64,000 bases of DNA from Aedes albopictus. Taxonomy: Eukaryota; Arthropoda; Insecta; Diptera; Culicidae. Below are positions 1 through 10,854 of the stretch, piece after piece. The translations under genes were made by a program, and so were the position numbers. The notes under the pieces were generated by a model. That model saw nothing but the letters and a program-made list of their open reading frames with translations. It was not told the DNA's origin and searched no databases. The stretch covers positions 327,666,129 through 327,730,128 of the forward strand of contig NC_085138.1 of the NCBI RefSeq assembly GCF_035046485.1, written 5' to 3'. The number at the start of each line of letters is the position of its first letter. The stretch's first letter is position 1.

Positions 1-400
1 GGAGCTACGTGCAAGAGCAGATTTAATGATTTTTACGGCCTACTTTGGCAAATTATACGGCAATGCAGTGCAGAACTTCAACAATGATTCGCTTTACGTT
101 ATTGTAGCTCAGGTGTTGACTTATTTCCATTGTCGCGATGACGGATACTTTCAGGGGAGCGCTCGGAATTCACTCCACTACAATCAGTGTTGGAAGATTG
201 CCGGTTTTCAACACCCGTGATTAAGCTCTAGGAAGCTCGATAGAGCCTACCCTATAAGAGGTTGTTGAAATTACTGTCCTGAGCACCCATGGTGATGCAG
301 AGGGCCGAATTGACCTGTGGCTAGGTAAAATCTCTGTCGATTTCCTTTATTTCCTTATTGAAGCTACGCCGTCATGAGCTTCTGGGTCTGCTTCTGCTGC
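1..400. other. Unassigned sequence at the left edge
   Basis: No domain, repeat or RNA could be recognised here. Short open frames exist on both strands, but none gives a recognisable protein. It could be the 3' continuation of the minus-strand non-LTR fragment that begins at about 400, but the frame there is already lost. Confidence 0.4.
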
Positions 401-1400
401 GATGTCCTGCTGGGTTACAATCTAACGCTTGTTTGCAGATTTCGTTCCCACCCCTGCGTAGAGTGTGGCCGACCCAACACCAAGCTTTCAACATTCTCCA
501 CTGCTTGCCCAGCTACCGCAAAGCTGGAAGGATTGACCGTGTTTACATCCAACGATTTGGTCTTGTTACCGTTGATGGTGAGACCTGCCGCAGAGGAGCG
601 ATCGGCAAGATCATCGAACTTACTCTGCATATTAGAGCGCCATTGAGCTAATAAAACAACGTCATCAGCCAGTTCGAAGTCATTTAGGTGCTCCATGGTA
701 ATGAGCTACCACAGCTATCCAGGATTTGGTTCATGATCAATCGCACCTACCAGGATCTCGTCGATTAAGATGAGGAACAGTAGCGGTGATAGGATACCCG
801 AGCAGAAGGGAATAGCTTACAAATATCATGCAAAGAACAACCTGTGCTCTAATAGCAAAAATTGTTATTATTATATTATTCTACAAAATGTTATGAGAAC
901 ATCACAATATCAATTGGAGGTATTTGAACAAAATTATGGTATTCGTTTTTGTTATTTTGCCTCTTATGTCCACCTAACGAAAGGCATATCGAGGTATGAT
1001 AGTATTCGAGATGAATACCTTGATATGTTATTCAGTTGCTATTCTTTTCTGCTCGGGTACATCCTTGCCTCACTCCAGCAACGACCCGGATGGGATCGAA
1101 CAAGACACCGTTGTACTCGGCACGAAAATGCCCTGTATTGTGCTTCAATGAGGCCGATAATTTTCTCAGGGACACCCTTGTGCCTAAGGGCTCCTCACAT
1201 ATTTTCATGATTGAGACGGTCAAAAGCTTTTTTGTAATCAATGAACACCAAGTAGAGAGAGTCTAGGAATTTATTGATTTGCTCTTAGATGATATAGACA
1301 ATATGGTCCACACAGGATCGTCCGGCATGGAATCCTGCCTGCTGCCGCCGGAGAGTTGCGTCAATCGACTCCTGCCTCCGGTTAAGGACCCCTTTGTATA
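400..1400 (-). pseudogene. Non-LTR retrotransposon reverse-transcriptase fragment, split by a MITE
   Basis: Read on the minus strand, positions 1400 to about 1060 encode RT blocks including a QQAGFHAGRSCVDHI segment, the FIDYKKAFDRLNHE block and GVRQGC. After the 797-1057 insertion the frame continues with ILSPLLFLILIDEI and then a LADDVVLLAQ motif, which corresponds to the FADD catalytic box with Phe changed to Leu at about 650-670. Downstream the frame is lost near 480 and stops appear. Only the central RT is present, with no endonuclease and no 3' end. The RT assignment is secure from motif order. The clade is not: an unclassified LINE related to elements annotated as endonuclease-reverse transcriptase is the most I can say. 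A plus-strand RTE fragment abuts it at about 1403. Confidence 0.8.
797..1057. mobile_element. 261-bp MITE with 20-bp TIRs and TA target duplication
   Basis: The left terminus reads CCCGAGCAGAAGGGAATAGC (797-816), and 1038-1057 is its reverse complement with two mismatches. TA flanks both ends (795-796 and 1058-1059). The interior is AT-rich with no coding potential. It interrupts the RT fragment between the GVRQGC and ILSPLLF motifs. Removing the element and one TA copy joins those blocks in frame, so this is a clean transposon insertion. A TA duplication fits the Tc1/mariner or related superfamilies, but the TIR alone does not identify the family. Confidence 0.85.
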
Positions 1401-1402
1401 AA

Positions 1403-2115
1403 CACGAGTGGAACGATTTTCACGAAGTCCGTTCAGCTGCTTGGTTTCGCTGATGATATCGATATTATTGCTCGTAAATTTGAGACGATGGCGGAAACGT
1501 ACATCCGACTAAAGAGTGAAGCCAGGCGAATCGGATTAGTCATTAATGTGTCGAAGACAAAGTACATGATGGCAAAGGGCTCCAGGGAGGAATCACCGCG
1601 CCCGCCACCCCGAATTTATATCGACGGTGATGAAATCGAGGCGGTTGAAGAATTCGTGTACTTAGGCTCACTGGTGACCGCCGTCAACGACACCAACAGA
1701 GAAATTCAGAGGCGCATTGTGGCAGGAAATCGTGCTTACTTTGGACTCCAACACGCCCTTGGAGTTTTCGAACGGAAGATGTTGCGTACCATGTACGGCG
1801 GAGTGACGGGACTTGAAGAAGGCGAATGAACCACGAGCTGCATCAGCTGCTGAGAGAATCGGGAGGCTACGGTAGGCGGGTCACGTCATCAGGATGTCGG
1901 ATAGCAACCCGACTAAAATGGTTCTCGAGAGTCATGCGACCGGTACAAGAAGACGTGGTGCGAGCTAGATGGGTCGATCAGGTGGAGGACGATCTGCGAG
2001 CCCTACGCAGAGTGCGGAACTGGAGGCACAAAGCCATAGACCGAGAAGAATGGAGACGGCTACTATATACAGCAGAGGCCCCTCTGCCCTAAGTCTGACC
2101 GGTAAGGTAAGTATC
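1403..2115 (+). pseudogene. 5'-truncated RTE-clade element (3' part of RT plus tail)
   Basis: The sequence begins inside the RT domain just before the LLGFADDIDIIARKFETMAE block. It runs through INVSKTKYMMAKGS and a VDQVEDDL..LRRVRNWR tail to a 3' end of GGTAAGGTAAGTA at about 2103-2115. It is colinear with the complete copy on the minus strand at 32387-36240, including the same 3' terminal tandem repeat. It carries internal deletions, for example between AYFGLQHA and LGVFERK, and frameshifts near 1825 and 1970. Its left neighbour is the RT fragment and its right neighbour is gypsy sequence, so no target duplication can be shown. It is a dead 3' copy. Confidence 0.85.
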
Positions 2116-2926
2116 ACTTTGCATAAGACTATAAGAACCCATTTGGAGTAGCTATCAGTTATGATCAAAAAGTTCTTATTCTTCAAAAACAGATTATATA
2201 TGTGAACTCACTCGAATGGCCGCGAACATTCCCCGATTCCGGCCGGAACTGGATACATTGTTCTCATTGCTTACCCATATCTTCAGTATACTTGTCGATG
2301 CTAGGCCACCAGAAATAATTCCTTGCCAACGACTTCATCTTGACGATCCCCATATGCGTTGAGTGCAATTCTTGAAGCAGAAATGTCCGAAGTTTCGCAG
2401 GTGCCACGATACGGCAACCCCACACCAGTACTTCCTCTTCCACGATTAGCTCTGTTCTGCGGACGAAGAATTTCTTCAACTCTGGGTCTTGTACATTGAT
2501 TGGCCATCCAGTCTTGACGTAGTTCACAACACGACTCAGGGCAGGACCTCGTCGAGTTTCTTCCTTGCCTGCTTCCGTTCTACCAATGATCTCGTTTCAA
2601 ATTCTATGAACTGCGGGAACATCGCAGACCTCGTGACCGACGACCGCCCTCTTTCGCATCGCAGCTACCGGACGAACAACACGTGTCGCACGCAACCGGC
2701 TTCTCGGTGAGTAACAGCAATCGGCGGAAACTTCCAGACAGAAATTCACAGTTGATATCGTCGCCTTCACAGCACAATACCGGAGATCATGATAGAAAAT
2801 CGGCCACCTTGTTGCTGACTCCTTTGATATATTTGATCTCGTAATCATAATTGGCCAGGAACACGGCCCAGCTCTGCAGCTTGACGAACACCATATCCGG
2901 AATACCTTTTCGTCCAAAAAGTGATA

Positions 2927-3946
2927 CCGTAAAACGGGGAATCATTGATCAGCGGGGTATTAACATTGATCGGCTTGACCGACCTCATGAAATGTTTACA
3001 CAAACATTTTTAGTTGAATCAGTTTCTGCTCCCGAATAGTATTTCGTAATCTACTATTATTTAGCTGTTAAACGTCATGGAATTTATGAAAATTGAATTT
3101 CATTAACCTTGAAATAAACCGATTTTTCCTTAACTGTGTTTCGTAACGCAATGAGATACATTCTCAAACATTCAAGCTTGGTATGAATACTAGATACAAT
3201 ATAAGATATGCTTGAAAAAATTGTGGGCTTCGTGGCCGAGCGGTTAGCGGCGGCAGTCGTTTAGGTGTCTCGTAAGCCTCGGAGTGTGGGTTCGATTCCC
3301 GCTCCAGTCGGGGAAAACTTTTCGTCGAACGGAAAATTCTCCACTGGGCCACTGGGTGTTATATGTGTTGTCCGTTGTCGTATGTTTGTAATGTTCAGTC
3401 TGTAGAGGCCGCAAGGTCGAAGACGGTGTTATTGTCTTTTTTTTTAAATAACTGTATAACTTCAATTAAATATCCTAGAGTTGGATTTAATAAACGAAAC
3501 CTTTATGAAAGTGCTCTTTTTCAGTAAAATATACGATTTATTCAAAGTAGGCTATCAATTCCTAAAGAAATTGCCTACCTTTAGGCGTTATTCGCGGTTT
3601 AGATGATTTTAATCCTTAAATAATTCAAAAAGTAAATAGCTTGTAAGAATTTGGTCAACATATTTGAAATCAGAGACCCCAATTTTAATAAGTAAGGGAA
3701 TTTTCAACACAAACGAATATTGATCACCTAGGTGATCAATGTTACCCCAAATCAACAAAATCAAAAATTAGATTAAAAAACTTATTTCAAAATGTTTCAA
3801 AGTTTCACAATACTTTTTCGAGTAGCTCAACACATACTCAGAAGACCAGTACTTGTTTTAAAAACATAAAACATGTAACGATTGCTTTAACAAGAGAATT
3901 ATTCAAGAAAGATCGAAAATTTTCATCAATGTTACCCGGATTACGG
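2927..3946. mobile_element. 1,020-bp non-autonomous TIR element inserted in the gypsy RNase H
   Basis: The ends are imperfect inverted repeats: CCGTAAAACGGGGAATCATT on the left and CCGTAATCCGGGTAACATTG read inward from the right, both flanked by TA (2925-2926 and 3947-3948). Further copies of a GGGTAACATTGATC motif lie inside, for example a palindromic one at about 3718-3745. There is no transposase frame. Removing the element and one TA copy restores the gypsy RNase H reading frame. A tRNA-derived SINE sits inside at 3225-3445. The size and TA duplication fit a Tc1/mariner-like or similar non-autonomous element. Confidence 0.75.
3225..3445 (+). mobile_element. tRNA-derived SINE (Leu/Ser-like head)
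   Basis: The head begins GGGCTTCGTGGCCGAGCGGT and contains an A box (TGGCCGAGCGGTTA, 3233-3246) and a B box (GGTTCGATTCCC, about 3289-3300). The A-to-B spacing of about 45 nt is long, as in tRNAs with a long variable arm. A tRNA-unrelated body follows, and the element ends in a run of T at about 3436-3444. Its 5' and 3' acceptor sequences do not pair, so it is not a tRNA gene. A short flanking duplication could not be settled. It lies inside the TIR element at 2927-3946. Confidence 0.75.
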
Positions 3947-5112
3947 TACTAATGGTTGATGATCTGTCCTGATTGTGAAATTGCGTCCAAGTAGATATCC
4001 GCTCAGTCTCCAACCAACATAATACATAGCCAAAGCTTCCATATCCAGCGGAGAAAATCCCTTTTCGTGGTTTTCAGTCGTCTTGAAATAAAAGCCACTT
4101 GCCTCTGTTTTCCATCTGGACACACTTCAAACAGCGCAGCACCAATGCGTTTGCCAGAAGCATCCGTAAGTAATACTTCCGGCCAATCAGAATTGTATGG
4201 AATCAACAAGTTGTCCGAGCAAATCTTCAGCTTGATATCCTGGAACGCAGCCCACAGTCGGAAGTCCATTCATAGTTCACATCCTTCTTCAACATCCGAT
4301 GCAATGGGCTAAGTGTAGCTATTACGTTCGGAATGAACTTCGAGTAGTACGTAACAATTTCACGAAATTCTCGAAGTAGTTTCACGTTTGCTGGTCTCAC
4401 CACATCCATAATCGCTCGAACTTTCTCCGGATCCTTGTGCAGACCGTCTCGATCCACGATGTGTCTCAAAAAGTGAAGTCGTTGCTTGAAAAATTCATAC
4501 TTCTCTTTGTTGAGCCGGAATCCAGCAACCCAAAGCTTCTCTAATACTTTCGACAGGTTGTTAAGGTGGTCCTCGATAGTTACCCCGGTCACCAGCACAT
4601 CATCCAGTAAGTTAGCACATCCAGGGCAATCTTGCAACAGCTTCTCCAGGATAGCACAAGCAGACTTCGACCCAAACGACAATCTGTTCACATGGTAGAT
4701 TCCTTTATGCGTACTGCAAGCCAACATCTTCTTCAATTCTTCGCCTAGCAAAACTTGATTGTATGCTGATTTCGAGTTCCGGAAAGAACTTTCCTCCGTT
4801 GAGTTTGGCAAAAATGTCTTCGGCCACAGGCATAGGGTAGCGTTTATCTTCCAGAAACGGAGTCACTGTTATACGGTAATCAGCACACAACCGGATCGAA
4901 TTATCCTTCTTCAATACCGGAACCAAAGGCGTTCTTCAATCAACATTCCCAGCATTCGAAATTATACCGGTTTTTTCAGTTCTTCTTCAGCTTTAAGCTG
5001 GAACGAATTCGGAATTTTCCTTGGCTTCACAAACTTTGGAACAGCATCTTGCTTAAGTTGCAGATTAACTTTCGAATACATGTAGCAGCTCAAAGACCCC
5101 TCTTGTATAGTG

Positions 5113-5935
5113 TATGAACTAGCCATTCTTCGAGTCTACGCGCCATCTCCTCTACAGATCCAAGACGATTTGGGTAATATCCGATGAAACGGCATTCCAG
5201 CTAAACTCATCCCTACACATCCTCTGGACAAGATTGTCCGGAGTTGTGTCATCGTCGCATGTGGCAAGCATGCAGTTACGCATTGTGCAAAAACGCGGGC
5301 ACACGAACAAAACGTGTTCCGCCGTTGCATCTACACCAGCACAAACCGGGCATTCGGAAGAACCCGCATGACTGAAACGGTGTAGATACTGTCGGAAGCA
5401 AGCACCGCCCGAACGCACCTGAGTCATGTGGAATGGTTCCTTCCCATGACTCCTGTCCCGCTTCAACAGTGCATTAGAACTTCAGACACACAAATCTAAG
5501 AAGATCAGGTTTACTAGTTTTGTTAACGATGAGATTTGTGCCCTCGAAATCGTGAGTAGGTGCCAAAGTTGGCCATTGTGGGGGCCATTTTGGGATTCTA
5601 ACAAGTCTGTCCTTAACCCAGCTATCTACCCTCGGGATCAACCTGTGGGTCTAACTTCATTTGGTGGAACTATCCCACGCGCGCTTCCATTTAAGCATTG
5701 ATGCTAACCTGGCAGTCCTGCGTCTCTTGTGCCGCGAAATTCGAAGCACTCTATGTCTTCCCCGATAAGAATACCGCTAGGCACTATACCAGTGATGACG
5801 CAGAGCTCATCGTGTGACACGGTACGGTACACATTCGCAACCCTCAGGCAAATTAGCCAATAAGTACTTTCCAGCCTACCATTAGCTTTTAATACATGTG
5901 TAAATCGTGTGATAGGCACGAAGATATTCTATGCC
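5113..5935 (-). pseudogene. R1-clade ORF2 C-terminal fragment (copy C)
   Basis: Minus-strand frames at 5919-5704 (RLESTYWLICLRVANVYRTV) and 5466-5152 (CFRQYLHRF, then CPVCAG, then AEHVLFVCPRF) match the C-terminal region of the intact ORF2 at 40329-43352. They include the Cys/His zinc-finger-like segment C-x2-C-x(9)-H-x(5)-C. The fragment starts at the ORF2 stop codon region (about 5113-5118) and lacks the 3' UTR, and it loses frame between the two blocks. It is directly joined to the gypsy remnant. It is a dead fragment of the same family as copies A, B and D. Confidence 0.85.
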
Positions 5936-7055
5936 CAAGGAAGTCAAAAACATTTCCATTTCGTGGACCGACCGGGAATCGTAGCTATATAGGGTTCCAC
6001 AAAGGATGTGATAACCAAATAGAACGGGACGATTTTAATACTATTTGAACTACTTTGTTCGAAGAACATTTTATTCGTTCCTCATCAACAAAAACCAACT
6101 CCTGTCTGTCGCAACCTGATACAGAATAATCGATATCTGTCAAATTCAGAATGATTGAACTACAATGTAACCGATGACAGCTATTATTCTGCTTACAAGC
6201 ATTTCCAACTAAATCAATCTAGGGTACAGTGTCAGTTTGCGGCAGACTACTCATTTTGAATGTCGCATGTCTTCCAGGGTAGTTATCTTAGTAGACCTAG
6301 TGAACTCCTAATAGAACAGATTGAGATTAAACAAGAAGTTGTATCTTACCTTACTACTACTAATGTATCTCATCCCATCAACAGATAAATAATGCACTTA
6401 CTCATTATATCAGAACAACCTTCGATCGAGTAATTCCTATGAAGAACCCACCGATAATTTCCTTCCTGTCACTCTCCGTAATCAGCAGAACCAATTCCAT
6501 ACAAAACTTGAAGTAAACAATGCCCTGCAGGCTTGGAAAATGGTGCTCGTCCCCTACCGAACAAACTCTACCACCGCCACCGAACGCCACCGGCAGACAC
6601 GCTAAATGGCACAATTTGAAAAGGAAAACAATCTTTTCATCATCGGCGGGGCCGGAAAGGTTGTTGTGGCCGCGCACACAATATTATTAAACTTTAATGG
6701 GGGGCCAAATTGACAATTTATTGACAGGCTGCGCCGGTTCACACAGGCCTCGGGCGGGCGGCGGCGGGAAATTGCTGGTGGTAAGGGTGCGTGTGGTTGC
6801 TTCCTTTCCAACCTGCTCCACTGTAAATTGTATGCGCCGGCCGGCGACTACAGTGACACACGTACACACATGTGTGTGCAGTCGCATGCCACCGCAACAT
6901 AAAGAGCTACTACTGCTCTGTTCTGGGTTCGGAGGGGGAGTTGGGGCTAAACGGGTCATCGGTATGGAGAGCTTACTTTGCATGCTATGATATCCGCAAA
7001 CCCACCTTCGGAAGGGGGGGGGGGGGGGGGGGTGGTGTACATGAACACACTCTTT
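5936..7055. other. Apparently single-copy non-coding DNA; contains a 19-G run
   Basis: No TE terminus, RNA or coding exon was recognised. The segment from about 6600 to 6960 is GC-rich compared with the AT-rich TE flanks, with an alternating purine-pyrimidine stretch (about 6855-6882). At 7014-7032 there is an uninterrupted run of 19 G, a likely polymorphic or error-prone homopolymer. This may be host intergenic or intronic sequence. Confidence 0.4.
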
Positions 7056-7179
7056 TGGTTAGCGTTCCACCAGCTACCGCCTTAAGTTGTCCTCTCTCCC
7101 CTGGAAGCTTGGGTTTTGGCTTTGACTACGCGTTGGGTTCAAGTTCTTGGATGGGCAGTGGTGGGGACAACTCAACTTG

Positions 7180-7380
7180 CTATTGGTCGGTCCGCCATCT
7201 TCTCAAGTACGACTCGGGAGCCCGCGGAAGTAACGGAGTCCCACTTGTTCGCCGCCGTACACACCCGTTCAACAATGTTGTCCCGGGTGATATCTCTACC
7301 GCATATCTTCTGCTTTGCTCCACGTAGCATGGACATTCAAAGAACACATGTTCCGCGGTCTCGTCGCAGTCTGCGCATTC
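7180..7380 (-). pseudogene. R1-like ORF2 tail fragment of a second family
   Basis: Read on the minus strand this gives FPECADC, then ETAEHVFFECPCYVEQSRRY. That is the conserved C-terminal Cys/His segment (C-x2-C...H-x(5)-C) of R1-clade ORF2 proteins, but it differs clearly from the CPVCNGLEETAEHVLFVCPRF version of copies A-C. It stops at about 7180. It is fused head to head with the ORF1 of copy A at about 7380, which makes a plus-strand frame from 7116 to 7931 partly an artefact of two elements. Confidence 0.7.
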
Positions 7381-7384
7381 CGGA

Positions 7385-8372
7385 AAAGCACTCGCAGAAG
7401 CGGGCGAGGCAGCCATCAGGTGACGAGCTGTCTGGCGGAGCCCGCAAAGCCAGGCGCATAATTACCCCGAAGGTCGGCAACAATGCCGGAAAGTCGGATC
7501 CCAACCAGGGTGGGCCTGAAAAGGTTGGCCCGTCTCGGAACGATGGGAACAAGGTGTTGCGACCGTTGGTGGGCCCTCAGCAACCGCAGAGTAGGGCGAA
7601 CCAAGGGGAGGACCCTCCTTGGACTAAGGTTGAGCGGAAGAAGAGGAAGACGATTCCGCCGGTAGTAGTGAAGGACGCCAAGCCAATGCGCAGGAGGGTA
7701 CGTGCCAAGGGTGAGAAAGGCGATGCGCTCGTCATCAAGACGGAACAGTCCAAGTACTCGGACGTCTTGAAGGCGATGAGAAGCGACGCCAATTTTGAGG
7801 GTCTGGGAGCCGACGTACGCAGTAATAGACGTACTCGTACGAGTGAAATGATCCTGGAACTGAACCGCGAGAAGGATCACAAGGGCGCCGCCTACAAGAG
7901 GTTGGAGAAGAGGTCATTGGTGAGGGTGTAGAGGTCAGGGCTCTCACACATAAGGCGACTCTGAAGGTCAAAGACATTGACGAGATCACCGAAGTAGAAG
8001 AGCTGCGGCAACAGTGCGATGTGCAGGTTGCCGCCACAGCCGTTAGGCTACGGAAGGAGCCAGCAGGGACACATATGGCTTTGGTTCAGCTACCTGTGGC
8101 GGACGTTAAAAAGTCCGATAAAGTAGATAGTATAAAGGTGGGCTGGTGCGTATGTCACCTGACATTCCACGAGCCACCTGAGATTTGCATTAGGTGTCTG
8201 GAACCAAGACACAAGTCGTGGGACTGCAAAGGCTCTGACAGGCGCAAACTGTGTAGGAGATGCGGCACTGAAGTTCATAAGGCCCAAAGCTGCACGGGTC
8301 CACCCATCTGTATGATCTGTACCGCGAAATCCGCGAACTACAGACATCCAACGGGTGGTCCAAGGTGCCCGG
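7385..8372 (+). pseudogene. R1-clade ORF1 (gag-like) remnant, copy A
   Basis: The frame opens with KHSQKRARQPSGDELSGG, the same segment seen at the start of copy D ORF1. A Lys/Arg-rich basic region follows, then an alpha-helical stretch (SKYSDVLKAMRSDANFEGLG). After a frameshift near 7910 the C-terminal zinc knuckles appear at about 8185-8330: CIRCLEPRHKSWDCKG and CRRCGTEVHKAQSC, followed by CMIC. CCHC knuckles bind nucleic acid in gag-like ORF1 proteins of this clade. The true N-terminus is missing, and the C-terminus is lost by the deletion that fuses it to ORF2 endonuclease sequence. Confidence 0.8.
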
Positions 8373-10854
8373 CCTTGACTTTAATGCCTGGGCCGTGGAA
8401 TGGGGAAGCCGTTTCACGAACCAGCGGGGTCAGATCCTGCTAGAAACACTGGCCATCTTGGATGTCGACTTGGCTAATGTCGGTACCAAGTGTACCTATA
8501 GTCGAAACGGAGTGGAGTCAATTATTGACGTAACCTTTTGTAGTCCTGGCTTAACAAGTAGTTAGAACTGGAGAGTTGACGATAACTACACTCACAGCGA
8601 CCACCTGGCGGTTCGCTGCAGTATCGACTACAACAACAGCAGGCAGCGAGTAGAAGAAGAGGCGGCTAGGCCAATGCCAAGCTCTCGCAGGTGAAAGACA
8701 TCATACTTCGACGAAGGGGTATTTAGGGAGGCGCTCCGCCGTAAGCGAAACTTACTTGGTTCAGACGGTGACGGGCTAGGCAGCGGATGCAACGAGCACG
8801 ATCAGAGGAAGAGCGAAATGAACGGCGGGTGGTGTTCGCCGCGGCAAAAGCCGCTCTGAAGATCGAGATAAGAGCAAGCAAGAAGGCCTGCTTTGAGGGT
8901 CTTTGTCAGAGTGCCAATGCATATCCGTGGGGTGACGCCTACAGGATCGTTATAGCCAAGACGAGAGGTGTAATGACTCCTACAGAGAAATCTCCAGAGA
9001 TGTTGGAGGGGATTATCGAGGGGCTTTTTCCGCGTCATGATCCTAGTTCTTGGCCTCCTTTCGTAGGACAGCCGGGGACTGAGGCTGGCGATGAGGCGGT
9101 CATCGATTTGGAACTTGCGGAGATAGCAAAGTCCCTTAGTGTAGGTAAGGCCCCAGATCCGGATGGAGTTCCGTAGCTGGCCTTAAATGTAGCTATTGCA
9201 GAGGGTCTCGAGATGTTCAGTTCTGCTATGCAGAAATGCCTGGACGAGGGAGTTTTCCCAGAAGCTTGGAAGAGGCAGAGCCTGGTACTATTGCCAAAGG
9301 CGGGAAAACCACCCGGAGACCCGTCGGCATATAGACAAATATGCTTGATAGACACGACGGGGAAGGTGCTCGAAAAGATCATCCTCAATAGAATGTTGAG
9401 GTTCACCGAGGGCGAAAATGGTCTTTCGAGTAACCAGTACGGCTTCCGGAAGGGGAGGTCCACCATAGACGCTATCTTGTCGGTTACAAAAACCGCCGAA
9501 AAAGCACTCGAGCCTAAGAGGAGGGGGATTCGTGTTTGTGCGGTATTGATTCTGAATGTAAGGAATGCGTTTAATAGCGCCAGCTGGTCTGCTATTGCCA
9601 ATGTGCTCTTGCGTCTAGGCCATGTACAAGATTCTCGAAAGTTACTTTCAAAATCGAGTACTAGTTTACGACACGGAGGTGGATCGGAAGTGCTTTCACA
9701 TAGCCTCAGGAGTCCCGCAAGGTTCCATCCTGGGTCCGGTGTTATGGAATGTCATGTACGACTAGGTGTTGAGGTTAGAGTACCCAGTGGGAGTGGTGAT
9801 TGTCGGATTTGCCGACGATATTACGCTCGAAGTCTACGAAACGATCGAGGAGGTAAAGTTGACTACCAACCACTCGATTAAGGTTGTGGAAGCGTGGATG
9901 CGGTCCAGAAAACTGGAGCTGGCTCACCACAAGACAGAGGTGACGGTTGTTAACAACATGCAGTCGGCGCAGCAGACGGAGATCAGTGTAGGAGAGTACA
10001 CTATCCTGTCAAAGCGCTCTGTCAAACACTTGGGCGTGATGATCGACGATAAGCTTACCTTCGGTAGCCACGTCGATTATGCCTGTAAAAGAGCCTCCAC
10101 AGCTATTGCGGCACTGTCCCGGATGATGTCCAATAGCTCAGCGGTGTACGCCAGTAAGCGCAAGCTTCTAGCTAGTGTTGCTACGTCCATACTTAGGTAT
10201 GGCGGCCCGGCGTGGGGCACCGCGCTAAGTACTGAATGCTACCGACGGAAGCTGGAAAGTACTTACAGGCTTATGTGCCTGAGGGTTGCGAGCGCGTACC
10301 GTACCATTTCACACGACGCTCTCTGCGTCATCACTGGTATGGTGCTTATCGGCATCCTTATCAGTGAGGACATGGAGTGCTTCGAAATGCGCGGCACAAG
10401 AGGCATACGCAGGACTGCCAGGATGGCCTCTATGGTCAAATGGCAGTGCGCGTGGGACAGTTCCACCAAAGGAAGGTGGACCCATAAGTTGATACCGAGG
10501 GTAGAAAGTTGGAACAATAGGCGCCATGGGGAAGTTACATTCCACCTGACACAGGTCCTTTCAGGCCATGGTTGCTTCCGACAGTATCTACACCGTTTCG
10601 GGCATGCGGATTTTCCCGATTGCCCAGTGTGCAATGGTTTAGAGGAAACGGCGGAACACGTTTTGTTCGTGTGCCCACGTTTTCGCACAATGCGTGACCG
10701 CATGCTTGCCACATGCGGGGAGGACACAAACCCGGACAACTTGGTCCAGAGGATGTGTAGGGATGAGTTTGACTGGAACGCCGTTTCAACGGCTATCACC
10801 CATATCGTCTGGGAGCTACAGAGGAGGTGGCGCGTGAACTCGGAGAATGGCTAG
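8373..10854 (+). pseudogene. R1-clade ORF2 (endonuclease-RT) remnant, copy A
   Basis: The remnant begins inside the APE-type endonuclease at the DFNAWAVEWGSRF block. In-frame stops lie at about 8563 and 9175, and there are frameshifts near 8440, 8780 and 9620-9770. RT blocks are recognisable, such as KVLEKIILNRM at about 9364 and GFADDIT at about 9806-9826, where FADD is the catalytic aspartate pair. From 9766 to 10854 the frame is open for 362 codons and includes the thumb region and the C-terminal CPVC...HVLFVCPRF zinc-finger-like motif. It is non-functional but retains an intact C-terminal third. Confidence 0.85.

Larger units (their letters stand above)
2118..5112 (-). pseudogene. Ty3/gypsy-type pol remnant (RT, RNase H, integrase)
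   Basis: On the minus strand the order is RT (about 5095-4270), RNase H (about 4270-3950, containing a TIRTDHQPL block) and, after a 1-kb insertion, the rest of RNase H. Next comes the integrase zinc-binding segment (about 2440-2270, with H-x(3)-H and a YFWWPSI motif) and the start of the integrase core (about 2190-2119, ITDSYSKW). The RT part shows an LLDDVLV box at about 4590-4610, corresponding to the catalytic [YF]xDD with Tyr/Phe replaced. Frameshifts and stops occur throughout (for example near 4760, 4235 and 2640), there is no gag or protease, and no LTR is visible. The domain order with integrase after RNase H is that of Ty3/gypsy. It is an old fragment. Confidence 0.85.

Noticed and set aside
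1391..2130. Target duplication CTTTGTATAA/CTTTGCATAA around the first RTE fragment
   Set aside because: The two flanks belong to different elements (RT fragment and gypsy), so the similarity is probably chance.
3225..3310. Functional tRNA gene
   Set aside because: A and B boxes are present but the acceptor ends do not pair and a SINE body and tail follow. The same holds for the tRNA-like units at 27.7, 37.2, 38.3, 45.7 and 57.6 kb.
7116..7931. A single 271-residue protein
   Set aside because: The first part is the antisense of another R1-like ORF2 tail; only the part after about 7385 is ORF1 of copy A.
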